Below are positions 33,101-41,330 of a stretch of DNA of 64,000 nucleotides, piece by piece. Made by a program: the position numbers and the translations under genes. Source of the DNA: Edaphobacter acidisoli (GTDB taxonomy: Bacteria > Acidobacteriota > Terriglobia > Terriglobales > Acidobacteriaceae). The notes beneath the pieces were generated by a model. It ran no database searches. It saw nothing but the letters and a program-made list of their open reading frames with translations, and was not told where the DNA came from. How positions within the stretch are numbered: position 1 is the stretch's first letter; the number at the start of each line of letters is the position of its first letter. The stretch spans positions 2,728,001-2,792,000 of the forward strand of contig NZ_BMJB01000001.1 of assembly GCF_014642855.1 (NCBI RefSeq). The letters are read 5' to 3'.

Positions 33101-33870
33101 CCGAGCTGACCGAGATCGCCCGCCGTCGTCTCGCCGCACTGAAAGAATTCTCCGACCTCGGCGCGGGCTTCAAGATCGCCGCACTCGACCTCGAACTGCG
33201 CGGCGCAGGCAACATGCTCGGCGGCGAACAATCAGGCCACATCGAAGCCATCGGCTTTGAGATGTACACCACAATGCTCGAAGAAGCCGTCCGCAAGATC
33301 AAAGGTGAGCAGGAGAAACCCGCGCATCCGAACACCGCACTCAACCTCGGCATCAGCGTCCGTATCGACTCGACCTACATCCCCGAAGAAAACCAGCGCC
33401 TGCGCATGTACAAACGCATCGCCTCCGCCCAGTCGCTTCTCGAACTCGCAGAGGTTCGAGAAGAACTAAAAGATCGCTACGGCGCCCCACCCGAATCCGT
33501 CATGAATCTTCTCGCCGCCGGCGAGTTGCGGCTGCGCTGCGAGGAGATCGGCATCGCGCAGATCGACCGCAAGCGCACACAGGTCGAGCAGGGCGTCGGC
33601 GCGAAGAAGACCAAAACCTTCGTCGAGATGCTCCACATCAAATTTACCGACGTCAACGCAGACCCGACCTACTTCGCCGATAAGTCGAACAAGACTGTCG
33701 CCCCTGGCACGCTGATGCGGCTGGTCAACCGCAACGCCAAACGCGGCGCACAGTTCAGCCCCAACGGCACCCTGCGCTGGCCGCTCACCTCTGCCAAAGC
33801 TGAAGACGTCCTCGCCGAAACACGCACTCTGCTCGACTTGCTCGACCCCAGCCTCGCCGAAGTCCGCTAG
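30169..33870 (+). CDS. mfd: Transcription-repair coupling factor
   Basis: 1233 residues. Mfd pushes RNA polymerase stalled at lesions off DNA and recruits UvrA. The UvrB-like N-terminal part (about 20-350) has ILVSVGYTR-type segments and [37 protein letters not shown] near 185. The RNA polymerase interaction domain, CarD-like, starts near 526 ([20 protein letters not shown]). Helicase motifs follow: Walker A [9 protein letters not shown] near 686, the DEEQ box [13 protein letters not shown] near 786, SATPIPRT, and [19 protein letters not shown] with [18 protein letters not shown] D7 domain at the end. Length is slightly above E. coli. Confidence 0.97.
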   Translation: [1233 protein letters not shown]

Positions 33871-33960
33871 GCGGGCCCATATCGCCTCCATTCGCCAGCA
33901 GAATCCAGTTGGCATCTACAAAATGTTCTACTATGCTTTCATCCAGGAAGGGGGTCTCTC

Positions 33961-34386
33961 ATGCACCACCCCATTCAAATCGGCAACCTGAGCGTCACAT
34001 TTCTAAAGAGCCGACACGAGACCCAGGGTCAGGCCGACATCTTCGAGATGACCGTCCCGCCACACACCAACCTCCACATTCCCCACCTCCACAAGGACTA
34101 CGACGAGACCATCATCGGTATCAACGGCACGACGACCTGGACTCTCGACGGCAAAAAGCATCAGGTCGGCCCCGGCAAGCAGCTTCACATCCCTCGCGGT
34201 GTCGTCCACACCTACGTCAACACCTATCGCACCACAGCGCGGATGCTCTGCATCCTCACGCCCGGCCTGGTCGGCCCCGAATACTTCCGCGAACTGGCCG
34301 CCGCAATTGACGAACATGGACGCCCCGACATTCCCGCCGTCGTCGCCGTCATGGCCCGCTACGGCGTCACGCCCGCCAAAGCATAA
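33961..34386 (+). CDS. Cupin-domain protein
   Basis: 141 residues. Cupin motif 1 reads VPPHTNLHIPHLHKDYDETIIGINGTTTW (His, His and Glu ligands near 37-52) and motif 2 reads VGPGKQLHIPRGVVHTYVN near 70-88 with the third His. All four usual metal ligands are thus present. A C-terminal helix (EYFRELAAAIDEHGRPDIPAVVAVMARYGVTP) is typical of small acidobacterial and proteobacterial cupins. AGGAAGGGGG precedes the ATG. Substrate unknown; possibly cotranscribed after mfd (90 bp). Confidence 0.8.
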   Translation: MHHPIQIGNLSVTFLKSRHETQGQADIFEMTVPPHTNLHIPHLHKDYDETIIGINGTTTWTLDGKKHQVGPGKQLHIPRGVVHTYVNTYRTTARMLCILTPGLVGPEYFRELAAAIDEHGRPDIPAVVAVMARYGVTPAKA

Positions 34387-34435
34387 GCAGCATTTCCACT
34401 TCGCTATCCAGTTGCCGTAAACTCTCCTTGCAACG

Positions 34436-36226
34436 ATGACCCGGAAAATCTCTGTCTCTCTCGCACTCGGAACGGCCCTGTTGATGTCCGCAATCACCCC
34501 AGCCCAGAACCTCTCCGCCGATGGCGCGGCGCAGACCTTCAGCTACCTCACAGACCAGTACTTCTCCGACGTCTACTACCACTTCTCGCCCACCAGCGGC
34601 ACCAGCGACGGACTGCACCAATACGACACCCAGCTCGAGGACTACTCTGCCGCAAACATCCAGAAGCAGGTCGCCGCGCTGCACGACTACGAGAAGAAGG
34701 TCGAAGCCATCGACTCCAGTGCACTCGACGCGCCCGTCGCGGCAGACCGTGACATCCTGCTCAACAGCATCAAGTCCAAACTGCTCACGCTCGAAGTCAT
34801 TCGCCCGTGGCAGAAGAACCCTGACACCTACTCATCAGGCGTCACCAACTCCATCTTCGTCATCATGGAGCGCCCCTACGCCCCGATAAACATCCGCTTC
34901 CGCGCCGCCATCGAGCGCGAAAAACAAATCCCGCAGGCCCTCGCCGAGGCGCGCAAAAATCTCCAGAACCCGCCCCGCATCTTCACCGAAATCGCCCTCG
35001 AGCAGATCGACGGCGACATCAGCTTCTTCCAGCATGACGTCCCCGAAGCCTTCGCCGACGCCACCGACCCCGACGACAAAGCCGCCTTCGCCAAATCGAA
35101 CGCCGCCGTCATCGACGCGCTCCAGTCCTACGCTGCCTGGATGAAGACCGACCTCCTGCCGCGCTCAAACGGCGACTTCCGCCTCGGAGCCGACACCTTC
35201 CGCAAAAAACTCTCCTACGACGAGATGGTCGATATCCCGCTCGACCGCCTGCTCCAGATTGCCTTCACCGACCTGCACAGGAACCAGGCCGAATTCGCAC
35301 GCATCGCCAAAGAGGTCGACCCCACCAAGACGCCGCAGCAGGTGCTCGCCGAACTGGCCACCATCCATCCCGCGCCCGATCAGCTTCTGAATTCGTTCCA
35401 GAACACCTTCAACTCGCTGGTCGGCTTCATCGACACGCACCACATCATCACCATCCCGTCGAAGGTCGAGCCGACGCTCGAAGAGACGCCTCCCTTCATG
35501 CGTGCCACCACCTTCGCCTCGATGGACCCTCCCGGCCCCTTCGAGACCCACTCCACCAAGGCATACTTCAACGTCACGCTGCCGGAAAAGGACTGGACAC
35601 CCGAGCACGTCGCCGAGCACATGGCCAGCTTCAACGTCGGAACGATCATCTCGACCAGCGTGCACGAAGCCTACCCCGGCCACTACGTCCAGTTCCTCTG
35701 GATGCCCGAGTTCCCCAGCAAAATCCGCAAGGTGCTCGGCTCAAACACCAACATCGAAGGCTGGGCGCACTACTGCGAGCAGATGATGCTCGACGAAGGC
35801 TACGACGCGCCTCCGCCCAACGCCACACCGGAGCAGGTCCGTGAGTCGCGCCTCGTCCGCCTCGGCCAGATTCAGGATGCGCTCCTGCGTGACGCTCGCT
35901 TCGTCAACTCCATCAAGCTGCACACCGGCGAAGGCGAGCCGGGCGGCAAGTGGACGATCCAGCAGGCCGAAGACTTCTTCGTCAAAGAGGGCTACCAGTC
36001 GCGCTCCGTCGCCGAAGTCGAAACCAAGCGCGGAACCTCCGACCCGACGTATCTTTACTACACGCTGGGCAAGCTCGAGATCATGAAGCTGCGCACCGAC
36101 CTCCAGAAGAAAGAAGGCCCGGCCTTCAACCTCGAACAGTTCCACGACGACTTCATGCGCCAGGGCTTCGCACCCATCAAAGTCATCCGCCACGCCATGC
36201 TCCACAACGACTCCCCAGTGCTATAA
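34436..36226 (+). CDS. Exported DUF885 metallo-protein
   Basis: 596 residues with a signal peptide (SLALGTALLMSAITPAQ). The DUF885 family carries an HExxP-GH zinc site, here SVHEAYPGHYVQFLW near residue 405, followed by EGWAHYCEQMMLDEG near 443 with the further Glu/His, and ETKRGTSDPTYLYYTLGKLEIMKLR near 530. These match a thermolysin-like zinc arrangement, and the family is thought to hold peptidases or related hydrolases. The exported location suggests breakdown of extracellular peptides. A strong terminator (36255-36280) follows. Confidence 0.85.
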   Translation: MTRKISVSLALGTALLMSAITPAQNLSADGAAQTFSYLTDQYFSDVYYHFSPTSGTSDGLHQYDTQLEDYSAANIQKQVAALHDYEKKVEAIDSSALDAPVAADRDILLNSIKSKLLTLEVIRPWQKNPDTYSSGVTNSIFVIMERPYAPINIRFRAAIEREKQIPQALAEARKNLQNPPRIFTEIALEQIDGDISFFQHDVPEAFADATDPDDKAAFAKSNAAVIDALQSYAAWMKTDLLPRSNGDFRLGADTFRKKLSYDEMVDIPLDRLLQIAFTDLHRNQAEFARIAKEVDPTKTPQQVLAELATIHPAPDQLLNSFQNTFNSLVGFIDTHHIITIPSKVEPTLEETPPFMRATTFASMDPPGPFETHSTKAYFNVTLPEKDWTPEHVAEHMASFNVGTIISTSVHEAYPGHYVQFLWMPEFPSKIRKVLGSNTNIEGWAHYCEQMMLDEGYDAPPPNATPEQVRESRLVRLGQIQDALLRDARFVNSIKLHTGEGEPGGKWTIQQAEDFFVKEGYQSRSVAEVETKRGTSDPTYLYYTLGKLEIMKLRTDLQKKEGPAFNLEQFHDDFMRQGFAPIKVIRHAMLHNDSPVL

Positions 36227-36254
36227 CCAACGGCTAAAACTCAAATTCATCCAA

Positions 36255-36280
36255 AGCGGCCCTTCACCTGAAGGGCCGCT
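36255..36280 (+). terminator. Terminator after the DUF885 gene
   Basis: AGCGGCCCTTCA (36255-36266) pairs with TGAAGGGCCGCT (36269-36280) and is followed by GCGTTTG. It lies 28 bp past the stop. Confidence 0.75.
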
Positions 36281-36374
36281 GCGTTTGCATATCCGCTCGG
36301 TATTCGCTCACGCTATCCCGCTATAACCTGCCCCTGCTACTATTTCCCACAGTCAGATTGCATCCAAGGAACTC

Positions 36375-37253
36375 ATGACCCCCCAAAAAGTTCGCAAAGC
36401 TGTGTTTCCCGCTGCTGGTCTAGGCACGCGCTTCCTCCCTGCTACCAAGGCCATGCCCAAGGAGATGCTCTGCCTCGTCGACAAGCCGCTGATTCAGTAC
36501 GGTGTCGAAGAAGCCGTCGCCGCCGGCTGCACCGAGATCATCATCATCACAGGCCGCGGCAAGTCCACCATGGAAGACCACTTCGACGCGAGCCCCGAGC
36601 TCGAAGCCAACCTCGAAGCCAAGAACAAAAAAGCGCTCCTCGAGATCGTCCATTCGGTCAACAATCTCGCCCGCGTCACCTACACACGCCAGCCCGAGCC
36701 GCTCGGCCTCGGCCACGCCGTGCTGATGGCGAAAGAGCTCGTCAACGACCAGCCCTTCGCGGTCATCCTGCCCGACGACATCGTCGACGCACAGGTCCCA
36801 TGCCTCAAGCAGATGGTCCAGGCATACGAAGAGACGCAATGCAGCATCATCGGCTCCGAGGTCATCGAAGGCCCCGCCATCTCCTCCTACGGTGTGCTCG
36901 ACTGCGAACCCGTGCCCGGCAATCCGCGCCTCTTCGATATAACCAACATGGTCGAAAAGCCGCGCTTCGAAGAAGCGCCCTCGAACCACGCCATCATCGG
37001 GCGCTACATCCTCACGCCGCGTATCTTCGACATGCTCGAAAGACTCACCCCCGGCGCGGGAGGCGAACTGCAACTCACCGACGCCATCAAAGCCCTACTC
37101 AGCTACGAAAAGGTCTACGGCTTCAACTACGAGGGCAAGCGCCACGATGCTGGCGATAAACTCGGCTTCCTGAAAGCCACTGTCGAGTTCGCCCTCAAGC
37201 GCGAAGACCTCGGCCCGGCGTTCCGTGAGTGGCTCAGGAATTATCCCGTCTAA
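36375..37253 (+). CDS. galU: UTP-glucose-1-phosphate uridylyltransferase
   Basis: 292 residues. Makes UDP-glucose from UTP and glucose-1-phosphate for envelope sugars. Marks: FPAAGLGTRFLPATKAMPKEML near 10-31 (nucleotide loop and catalytic Lys), DKPLIQYGVEEAVAAG, FVIGRGK-like IITGRGKSTMEDHFD near 58, GHAVLMAKEL near 115, LPDDIVDA near 135, EKPRFEEAPSNHAIIGRYILTP near 195 and GKRHDAGDKLGFLKA near 255. Length is normal. It has its own terminator. Confidence 0.96.
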   Translation: MTPQKVRKAVFPAAGLGTRFLPATKAMPKEMLCLVDKPLIQYGVEEAVAAGCTEIIIITGRGKSTMEDHFDASPELEANLEAKNKKALLEIVHSVNNLARVTYTRQPEPLGLGHAVLMAKELVNDQPFAVILPDDIVDAQVPCLKQMVQAYEETQCSIIGSEVIEGPAISSYGVLDCEPVPGNPRLFDITNMVEKPRFEEAPSNHAIIGRYILTPRIFDMLERLTPGAGGELQLTDAIKALLSYEKVYGFNYEGKRHDAGDKLGFLKATVEFALKREDLGPAFREWLRNYPV

Positions 37254-37270
37254 CCTTTACTCACAGACAG

Positions 37271-37305
37271 AAAGATGGCGCTGGATCTCGTCCAGCGCCA
37301 TCTTT
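37271..37305 (+). terminator. Terminator after galU
   Basis: AAAGATGGCGCTGGA (37271-37285) pairs perfectly with TCCAGCGCCATCTTT (37291-37305) around a 5-nt loop. It lies 17 bp past the stop. Confidence 0.85.
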
Positions 37306-37428
37306 CGTTGCGTACAAGAGCGGTGCTACAACATTCCGCTGCGCAACCATGGCCGCAATACTAACTCCGCTTTGCGAAAACGCGCCAGTGGAACCAGAGG
37401 ATTTGTTTCCATTAAAATAAAAATCGTT

Positions 37429-37641
37429 ATGCCATTCCCTATTAAAGTCTGCGCCGTCTGCGGTGAGGAGTTCGAGTTGCGACCCGACAAGCCCGGCTTT
37501 GCCAATCGCTGCCCTTCATGCAGCGTCGAACCGGACGAGCCTCCTGCCGGGAAGCACACCGACGCCCTCAGCTCCGACCGGGAGGCCAACGCGGCCCGCA
37601 AAGCGGCCATCCGCAATCTGCTCTACCGTAAGGACAGCTGA
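37429..37641 (+). CDS. Small zinc-ribbon protein
   Basis: 70 residues from ATG 37429. Two CxxC pairs (CAVC near 8-11 and CPSC near 28-31) make a single zinc ribbon: VCAVCGEEFELRPDKPGFANRCPSC. A polar, Pro-rich linker and a helix (REANAARKAAIRNLLYRK) follow. The arrangement suggests a small RNA- or protein-binding factor; the family is unassigned here. The upstream base composition turns A/T-rich, with ATTAAAATAAAAAT immediately before the start. Confidence 0.65.
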   Translation: MPFPIKVCAVCGEEFELRPDKPGFANRCPSCSVEPDEPPAGKHTDALSSDREANAARKAAIRNLLYRKDS

Positions 37642-38067
37642 GCGCAAACCCTCTTAGCGAGACTTTGTAAGCCCATCTCCTCGTATCCAGACTGGGATCG
37701 TCGAACGCTGCCACCAGAACATAGTGGCTGAGCCATGAAGCCAGGTATCTTCCTCGCTGTTATCGACTTGGTAATCCACCCAGTTAAGTAAACGCATCTC
37801 CCCCATTTCACGTTTGCACCTAAATTAGTGCGCACCCTGCCGCGACAGCACCCAAGAATGAGTGAATTCGGTTCTATTTGCATGCAACTTTTTGCATATA
37901 TGCGAGGAATGCGCAGAACCCTGTTTTCGTAACTTATTGGTTTTGCATAAAAAACTGGATTATTGCCGCCATTTCAAAATGGCAATCGACCTGCTCTTAT
38001 CCAGTGCGAGGAACGACTCCTCGAAAGTTTCATTACTTGCTGGCGCTTTGCTCTAGGAGAACACTAC
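37642..38067. other. 426-bp A/T-richer intergenic region before a PEP-CTERM gene
   Basis: No convincing gene; an 86-codon frame on the minus strand lacks any recognisable feature. GCCATTT-CA-AAATGGC (37968-37983) is a perfect inverted repeat, overlapped by ATTGCC...GGCAAT. TGCAT repeats (37879-37884, 37894-37898) and a TTTGCAT at 37943 lie upstream. The elements may control the PEP-CTERM gene. Confidence 0.4.
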
Positions 38068-38625
38068 ATGTTTAAATCTCTTGCACTTCTTACTGCACTG
38101 GTCGTAGCCACGGCAACGATGGCTAAGGCCGATCAAATCTCGATCAACGGGAGTGATGTCGTTGACACCACAGCCCAAACCCTGACGTTCATTGGGCCGA
38201 GCAACAGTATCGGCTACCCGCTCGGAAATGTAGGTTTCGATTCATCGACGGGCATATTCAGCGCATTCACCTACTGCAACGAGTGCGTTGAATTGCAGAA
38301 GTATCCGATCAACTACGGGGCGTTTACTTCTCCAACTGGCCTTTTTGCTATCACCAATGGTTCCAATAATCTTTTTGTAACCTTGGACAGCATTACCAGC
38401 TGGTCGGCCACTGACAACAACTTCACCATCTATGGTGATGCGACGATCAACCTTAACGGCGTGGACACGAATGGCACTCTTATCCTGACGAGCCAAGGTG
38501 GTTCAGGTATCAACACGACCTTCTCGGCGACCACGTCTCCGGTTCCCGAGCCAGCGTCGCTTGCGCTGTTCGGCTCTGGCCTGCTCGGCATCGTCGGGCT
38601 TGCGCGCCGCAAGTTCAACGTCTAA
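38068..38625 (+). CDS. PEP-CTERM sorted exported protein
   Basis: 185 residues from ATG 38068 with TAGGAGA upstream. A signal peptide (LALLTALVVATATMAKA) is followed by about 135 residues rich in Ser, Thr, Asn and Gly with beta-type pattern (ISINGSDVVDTTAQTLTFIG, GDATINLNGVDTNGTLILTSQGG), and one Cys pair (YCNECVE). The C terminus is a classic exosortase signal: PVPEPASLALFGSGLLG, then a hydrophobic helix ending in ARRKF. Such proteins are cut by exosortase and placed in the envelope or exopolysaccharide. No exosortase gene is in the window. Confidence 0.9.
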   Translation: MFKSLALLTALVVATATMAKADQISINGSDVVDTTAQTLTFIGPSNSIGYPLGNVGFDSSTGIFSAFTYCNECVELQKYPINYGAFTSPTGLFAITNGSNNLFVTLDSITSWSATDNNFTIYGDATINLNGVDTNGTLILTSQGGSGINTTFSATTSPVPEPASLALFGSGLLGIVGLARRKFNV

Positions 38626-38647
38626 GCAACTCTTAGATTGAACTTCG

Positions 38648-38679
38648 ATGGCCGAAAGCCTTACCAGGCTTTCGGCCAT
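38648..38679 (+). terminator. Terminator after the PEP-CTERM gene
   Basis: ATGGCCGAAAGCCT (38648-38661) and AGGCTTTCGGCCAT (38666-38679) form a perfect 14-bp stem with a TACC loop, followed by TTCCGTTTCCG. murQ begins 55 bp later. Confidence 0.8.
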
Positions 38680-38733
38680 TTCCGTTTCCGTCGATTGCAC
38701 CACACCCCCCACCTGGGTCATCATCGACAGGAC

Positions 38734-39633
38734 ATGCAAAACCTCGCCACGCTTCCCACCGAAGCCCGCAACCCCGCCACCGAACACCTCGACGAGCTTC
38801 CCACGCTCGACATGCTGCGCGTTATCAATGAGGAAGACGCCAAGGTAGCTGCAGCCGTAGCCACTACGCTCCCGCAGATTGCCCAGACCGTGGATGCCGT
38901 AGCCCAACGCTTCGAGCAGGGCGGCCGCCTCTTCTACATCGGCGCAGGAACCAGCGGAAGGCTCGGCGTACTCGACGCATCCGAGTGCCCGCCCACATTC
39001 TCTGTGCCCCCAACGCTCGTGCAGGGCATCATCGCCGGCGGCGACTCCGCCCTTCGCAATTCGAGCGAATCCAGCGAGGATTCTCCCGAGCAGGGCGCAG
39101 CCGACCTCGCCGCGCACGGCTTCCAAAAGATCGACACTCTGGTCGGCATCGCCGCCAGTGGCCGCACTCCCTACGTCATCGGAGCCATGCGCCACGCGAA
39201 AAGTCTCGGCGCGCTCACCATCGCACTCACCTGCGTACCCAACTCCGAGATGGCTGCCATCGCCGACATCTCCATCGCCGCCGTCACCGGCCCTGAAGTC
39301 CTGACTGGTAGCACGCGCCTCAAGGCCGGCACCGCAACCAAGCTCGTCCTGAACATGATCAGCACCGGCGTCATGATCAAAACCGGGGCCGTCTACGGCA
39401 ACCTGATGGTCAACGTCCAACCCACCAATGCCAAACTGGTGGACCGTGCCCAGCGCATCATTGCGGCCGCCACAGGAGTGGACAAACCCACTGCCGCCCA
39501 TCTACTCGACCAGGCGGGCAGCGTAAAGACAGCCATCGCCATGCAGAAGCTCTCTCTCGACCGCGCCTCCGCCGAAGCCCGGCTGGCCGTCGCAAATGGC
39601 AGCCTCGCGGCCCTTCTGCGCAAAGCGCATTAA
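38734..39633 (+). CDS. murQ: N-acetylmuramic acid 6-phosphate etherase
   Basis: 299 residues from ATG 38734. Cleaves the lactyl ether of MurNAc-6-P to give GlcNAc-6-P in peptidoglycan recycling. Seen: TEARNPATEHLDELPTLDMLRVINEED at the N terminus, the SIS fold with RLFYIGAGTSGRLGVLDASECPPTF near 64-88, GIIAGGDSALRNSSESSEDS near 97 with the catalytic Glu, GIAASGRTPYVIGA near 138 and MNVQPTNAKL-like NLMVNVQPTNAKLVDRAQRI near 225. The next gene starts 6 nt after its stop. Confidence 0.95.
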   Translation: MQNLATLPTEARNPATEHLDELPTLDMLRVINEEDAKVAAAVATTLPQIAQTVDAVAQRFEQGGRLFYIGAGTSGRLGVLDASECPPTFSVPPTLVQGIIAGGDSALRNSSESSEDSPEQGAADLAAHGFQKIDTLVGIAASGRTPYVIGAMRHAKSLGALTIALTCVPNSEMAAIADISIAAVTGPEVLTGSTRLKAGTATKLVLNMISTGVMIKTGAVYGNLMVNVQPTNAKLVDRAQRIIAAATGVDKPTAAHLLDQAGSVKTAIAMQKLSLDRASAEARLAVANGSLAALLRKAH

Positions 39634-39639
39634 GCCGCC

Positions 39640-40746
39640 GTGCCTGACCAACGCTATCTCGCCCTGATGATCGCCGCCCGTGCTCATGCGAAGGCACACG
39701 GCGCACAGACTCCGGTGCTGGCTCCGTATGACCGCACCCTCCTTGGCAAGAACCCTTCTGTAAGGGTGGCCGAGTTACAAGGAGCGCACTTTCGCGTCAT
39801 CCCCTGGACCACAAACAATCCCGCAACCATGCGCGCCCTCATCGCGCGACGTGTGGACGGCATCATCTCCGACCGCCCAGACGTCCTCCAGACCATAGTG
39901 AAGCAGGAAGCCGCAGCAAACCCATCAGAAGCAGCCTACTTCGCAGCATTCGACGTAGCCGGACACCGCGGCGCGCGCGGCCTTCGTCCTGAAAACACGC
40001 TGCCCGCCTTTGAGGCAGGATTCGACAATCTCGTCACGTCAGTGGAAACCGACATTGGCATCAGCGCCGACCGCGTACCGCTCATCTGGCACGATCAGTT
40101 CTTCAGCCCCAAATCCTGCCGCCGCGCCGACAATGCCAGATACTCGATGAAGAACCGCGTCTACCTGCGCGACATCACCAGCGCCGAGGCGCAGAGCACC
40201 TTCATCTGCGACAAGCTGCAGCGAGTCAACTTCCCCAAACAGACAAACGACCTCGCGCTCTCGCCTGTATCATTAGCCTTCGCCGAGCACGAGCGCCTCA
40301 TCAGCCCCTACGTCCCCACCCACCTCGAACAACTCTTCCGCTTCACCAGCTTCTACGCCGACTACTACCGCAAAGGCCCCGGCAAGAACCACCCCGAAGC
40401 CGAAGCCCGCGCGACGAGCGCCGAGAAGGTCTGCTTCAACATCGAGACCAAAATCCTCCCGCTGCCCAACGACCCTGAAGGTGTACCGGCCGACAAACTG
40501 CCCATCCCAAATCTCAAAGCCGAGCCAACCACCAACCACACCTACGACCCGCAGACCTTCGTCTCGACACTCGGCGAGGTCATCCAGCGCAACAACATGC
40601 AAAACCGCAGCAGAGTCCTGAGCTTCGACTTCCGCATCCTGCAACTGGTCGAAGAGCAGTCCCCCAATATCCCCACCTACTACCTGACGGAATCCCCTGC
40701 ATCACTTAGCACAGCCTTGCTCCCACCAGGCCTGCGCCAGCCTTGA
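39640..40746 (+). CDS. Glycerophosphodiester phosphodiesterase with permuted domain order
   Basis: 368 residues from GTG 39640, 6 nt after murQ. The N-terminal 90 residues read like the C-terminal end of a GDPD barrel: VLAPYDRTLL, then FRVIPWTTNNP near 52-61 and RRVDGIISDRPDVLQ near 71-84. After a linker the domain's usual beginning follows: VAGHRGARGLRPENTLPAF near 107 (catalytic His, Arg and Glu), SVETDIGIS and LIWHDQF (metal and catalytic residues), NIETKI near 267. It ends at SFDFRILQLVEEQSPNIPTYYLT, before the strands already given at the N terminus. Together the pieces make one full barrel, so circular permutation is likely. No signal peptide. Coupled to murQ. Confidence 0.8.
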   Translation: MPDQRYLALMIAARAHAKAHGAQTPVLAPYDRTLLGKNPSVRVAELQGAHFRVIPWTTNNPATMRALIARRVDGIISDRPDVLQTIVKQEAAANPSEAAYFAAFDVAGHRGARGLRPENTLPAFEAGFDNLVTSVETDIGISADRVPLIWHDQFFSPKSCRRADNARYSMKNRVYLRDITSAEAQSTFICDKLQRVNFPKQTNDLALSPVSLAFAEHERLISPYVPTHLEQLFRFTSFYADYYRKGPGKNHPEAEARATSAEKVCFNIETKILPLPNDPEGVPADKLPIPNLKAEPTTNHTYDPQTFVSTLGEVIQRNNMQNRSRVLSFDFRILQLVEEQSPNIPTYYLTESPASLSTALLPPGLRQP

Positions 40747-40871
40747 CACATCCCAACCCCTTAGTTAAGCGGACGCAGATTAGCCTCCGAATTTCCGGAG
40801 CCCGAAGTTTTATGGCCACAACGGCGTTTCGGAGGATCAATCGGCCTTCGTCGGAGAAAGGTCTGGCGTCA

Positions 40872-41330
40872 TTAACGCGGATGGCCTTTCGGCCCCGCCG
40901 AATCGGGGAAATCGCGCCGAAGTTGCCGCACGCGAGATAAGGCAGTCCTGTAAAGGCACTCTTCCATCGCGGTACCCGATCCAGAGCCAGTTGTGTAGCT
41001 GCTGACCGCATTGCAGTATTGGTCACGGTAGGCACGCCACGCGACCTGTGACTCACTCATCTTCTTTGCTGCATCTTCGAGCGATTGAAGAATGACCGGT
41101 CCATAAAGGGCCTTATCTTTGGGGCTCATTTCGCGCAGTTCTGCAACGGTGCGTGCAGCCAGCTCATCGGCCCTTTTATTCATGGTTATTTGAGCTTTCA
41201 TATAGCACTCATACGCCCATGCATTGGACCAAGTAGGTCCGTTCGGACATGGATCATCCTTTTGCGCCAAGCACTGAAGAGGCAACCCGAAGAAGCTGAT
41301 GAGAATTAGCTGAAAGATTATGCGTTGCAT
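40872..41330 (-). CDS. LprI-like (DUF1311) exported protein
   Basis: 152 residues with a signal peptide (FQLILISFFGLPLQCLA). The LprI N-terminal domain is recognised by CYMKAQITMNKRADELAARTV near 43-63, the SQVAWRAYRDQYCNAVSS block near 98-115 and EECLYRTALSRVRQLR near 124-140, with four Cys that probably form two disulfides. LprI of mycobacteria inhibits lysozyme; whether this protein does so is untested. The reading is leftward from 41330, after ruvB, from which it is separated by a 171-bp gap with a hairpin. Confidence 0.8.
   Translation of the reverse strand: MQRIIFQLILISFFGLPLQCLAQKDDPCPNGPTWSNAWAYECYMKAQITMNKRADELAARTVAELREMSPKDKALYGPVILQSLEDAAKKMSESQVAWRAYRDQYCNAVSSYTTGSGSGTAMEECLYRTALSRVRQLRRDFPDSAGPKGHPR

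Noticed and set aside
37623..37883. An 86-codon minus-strand frame in the gap before the PEP-CTERM gene
   Set aside because: No ribosome site and no recognisable pattern; possibly a relic but I cannot support it.
37936..37970. A sigma-54 promoter upstream of the PEP-CTERM gene
   Set aside because: The GG and GC pairs present are not 10 bp apart as sigma-54 promoters need.
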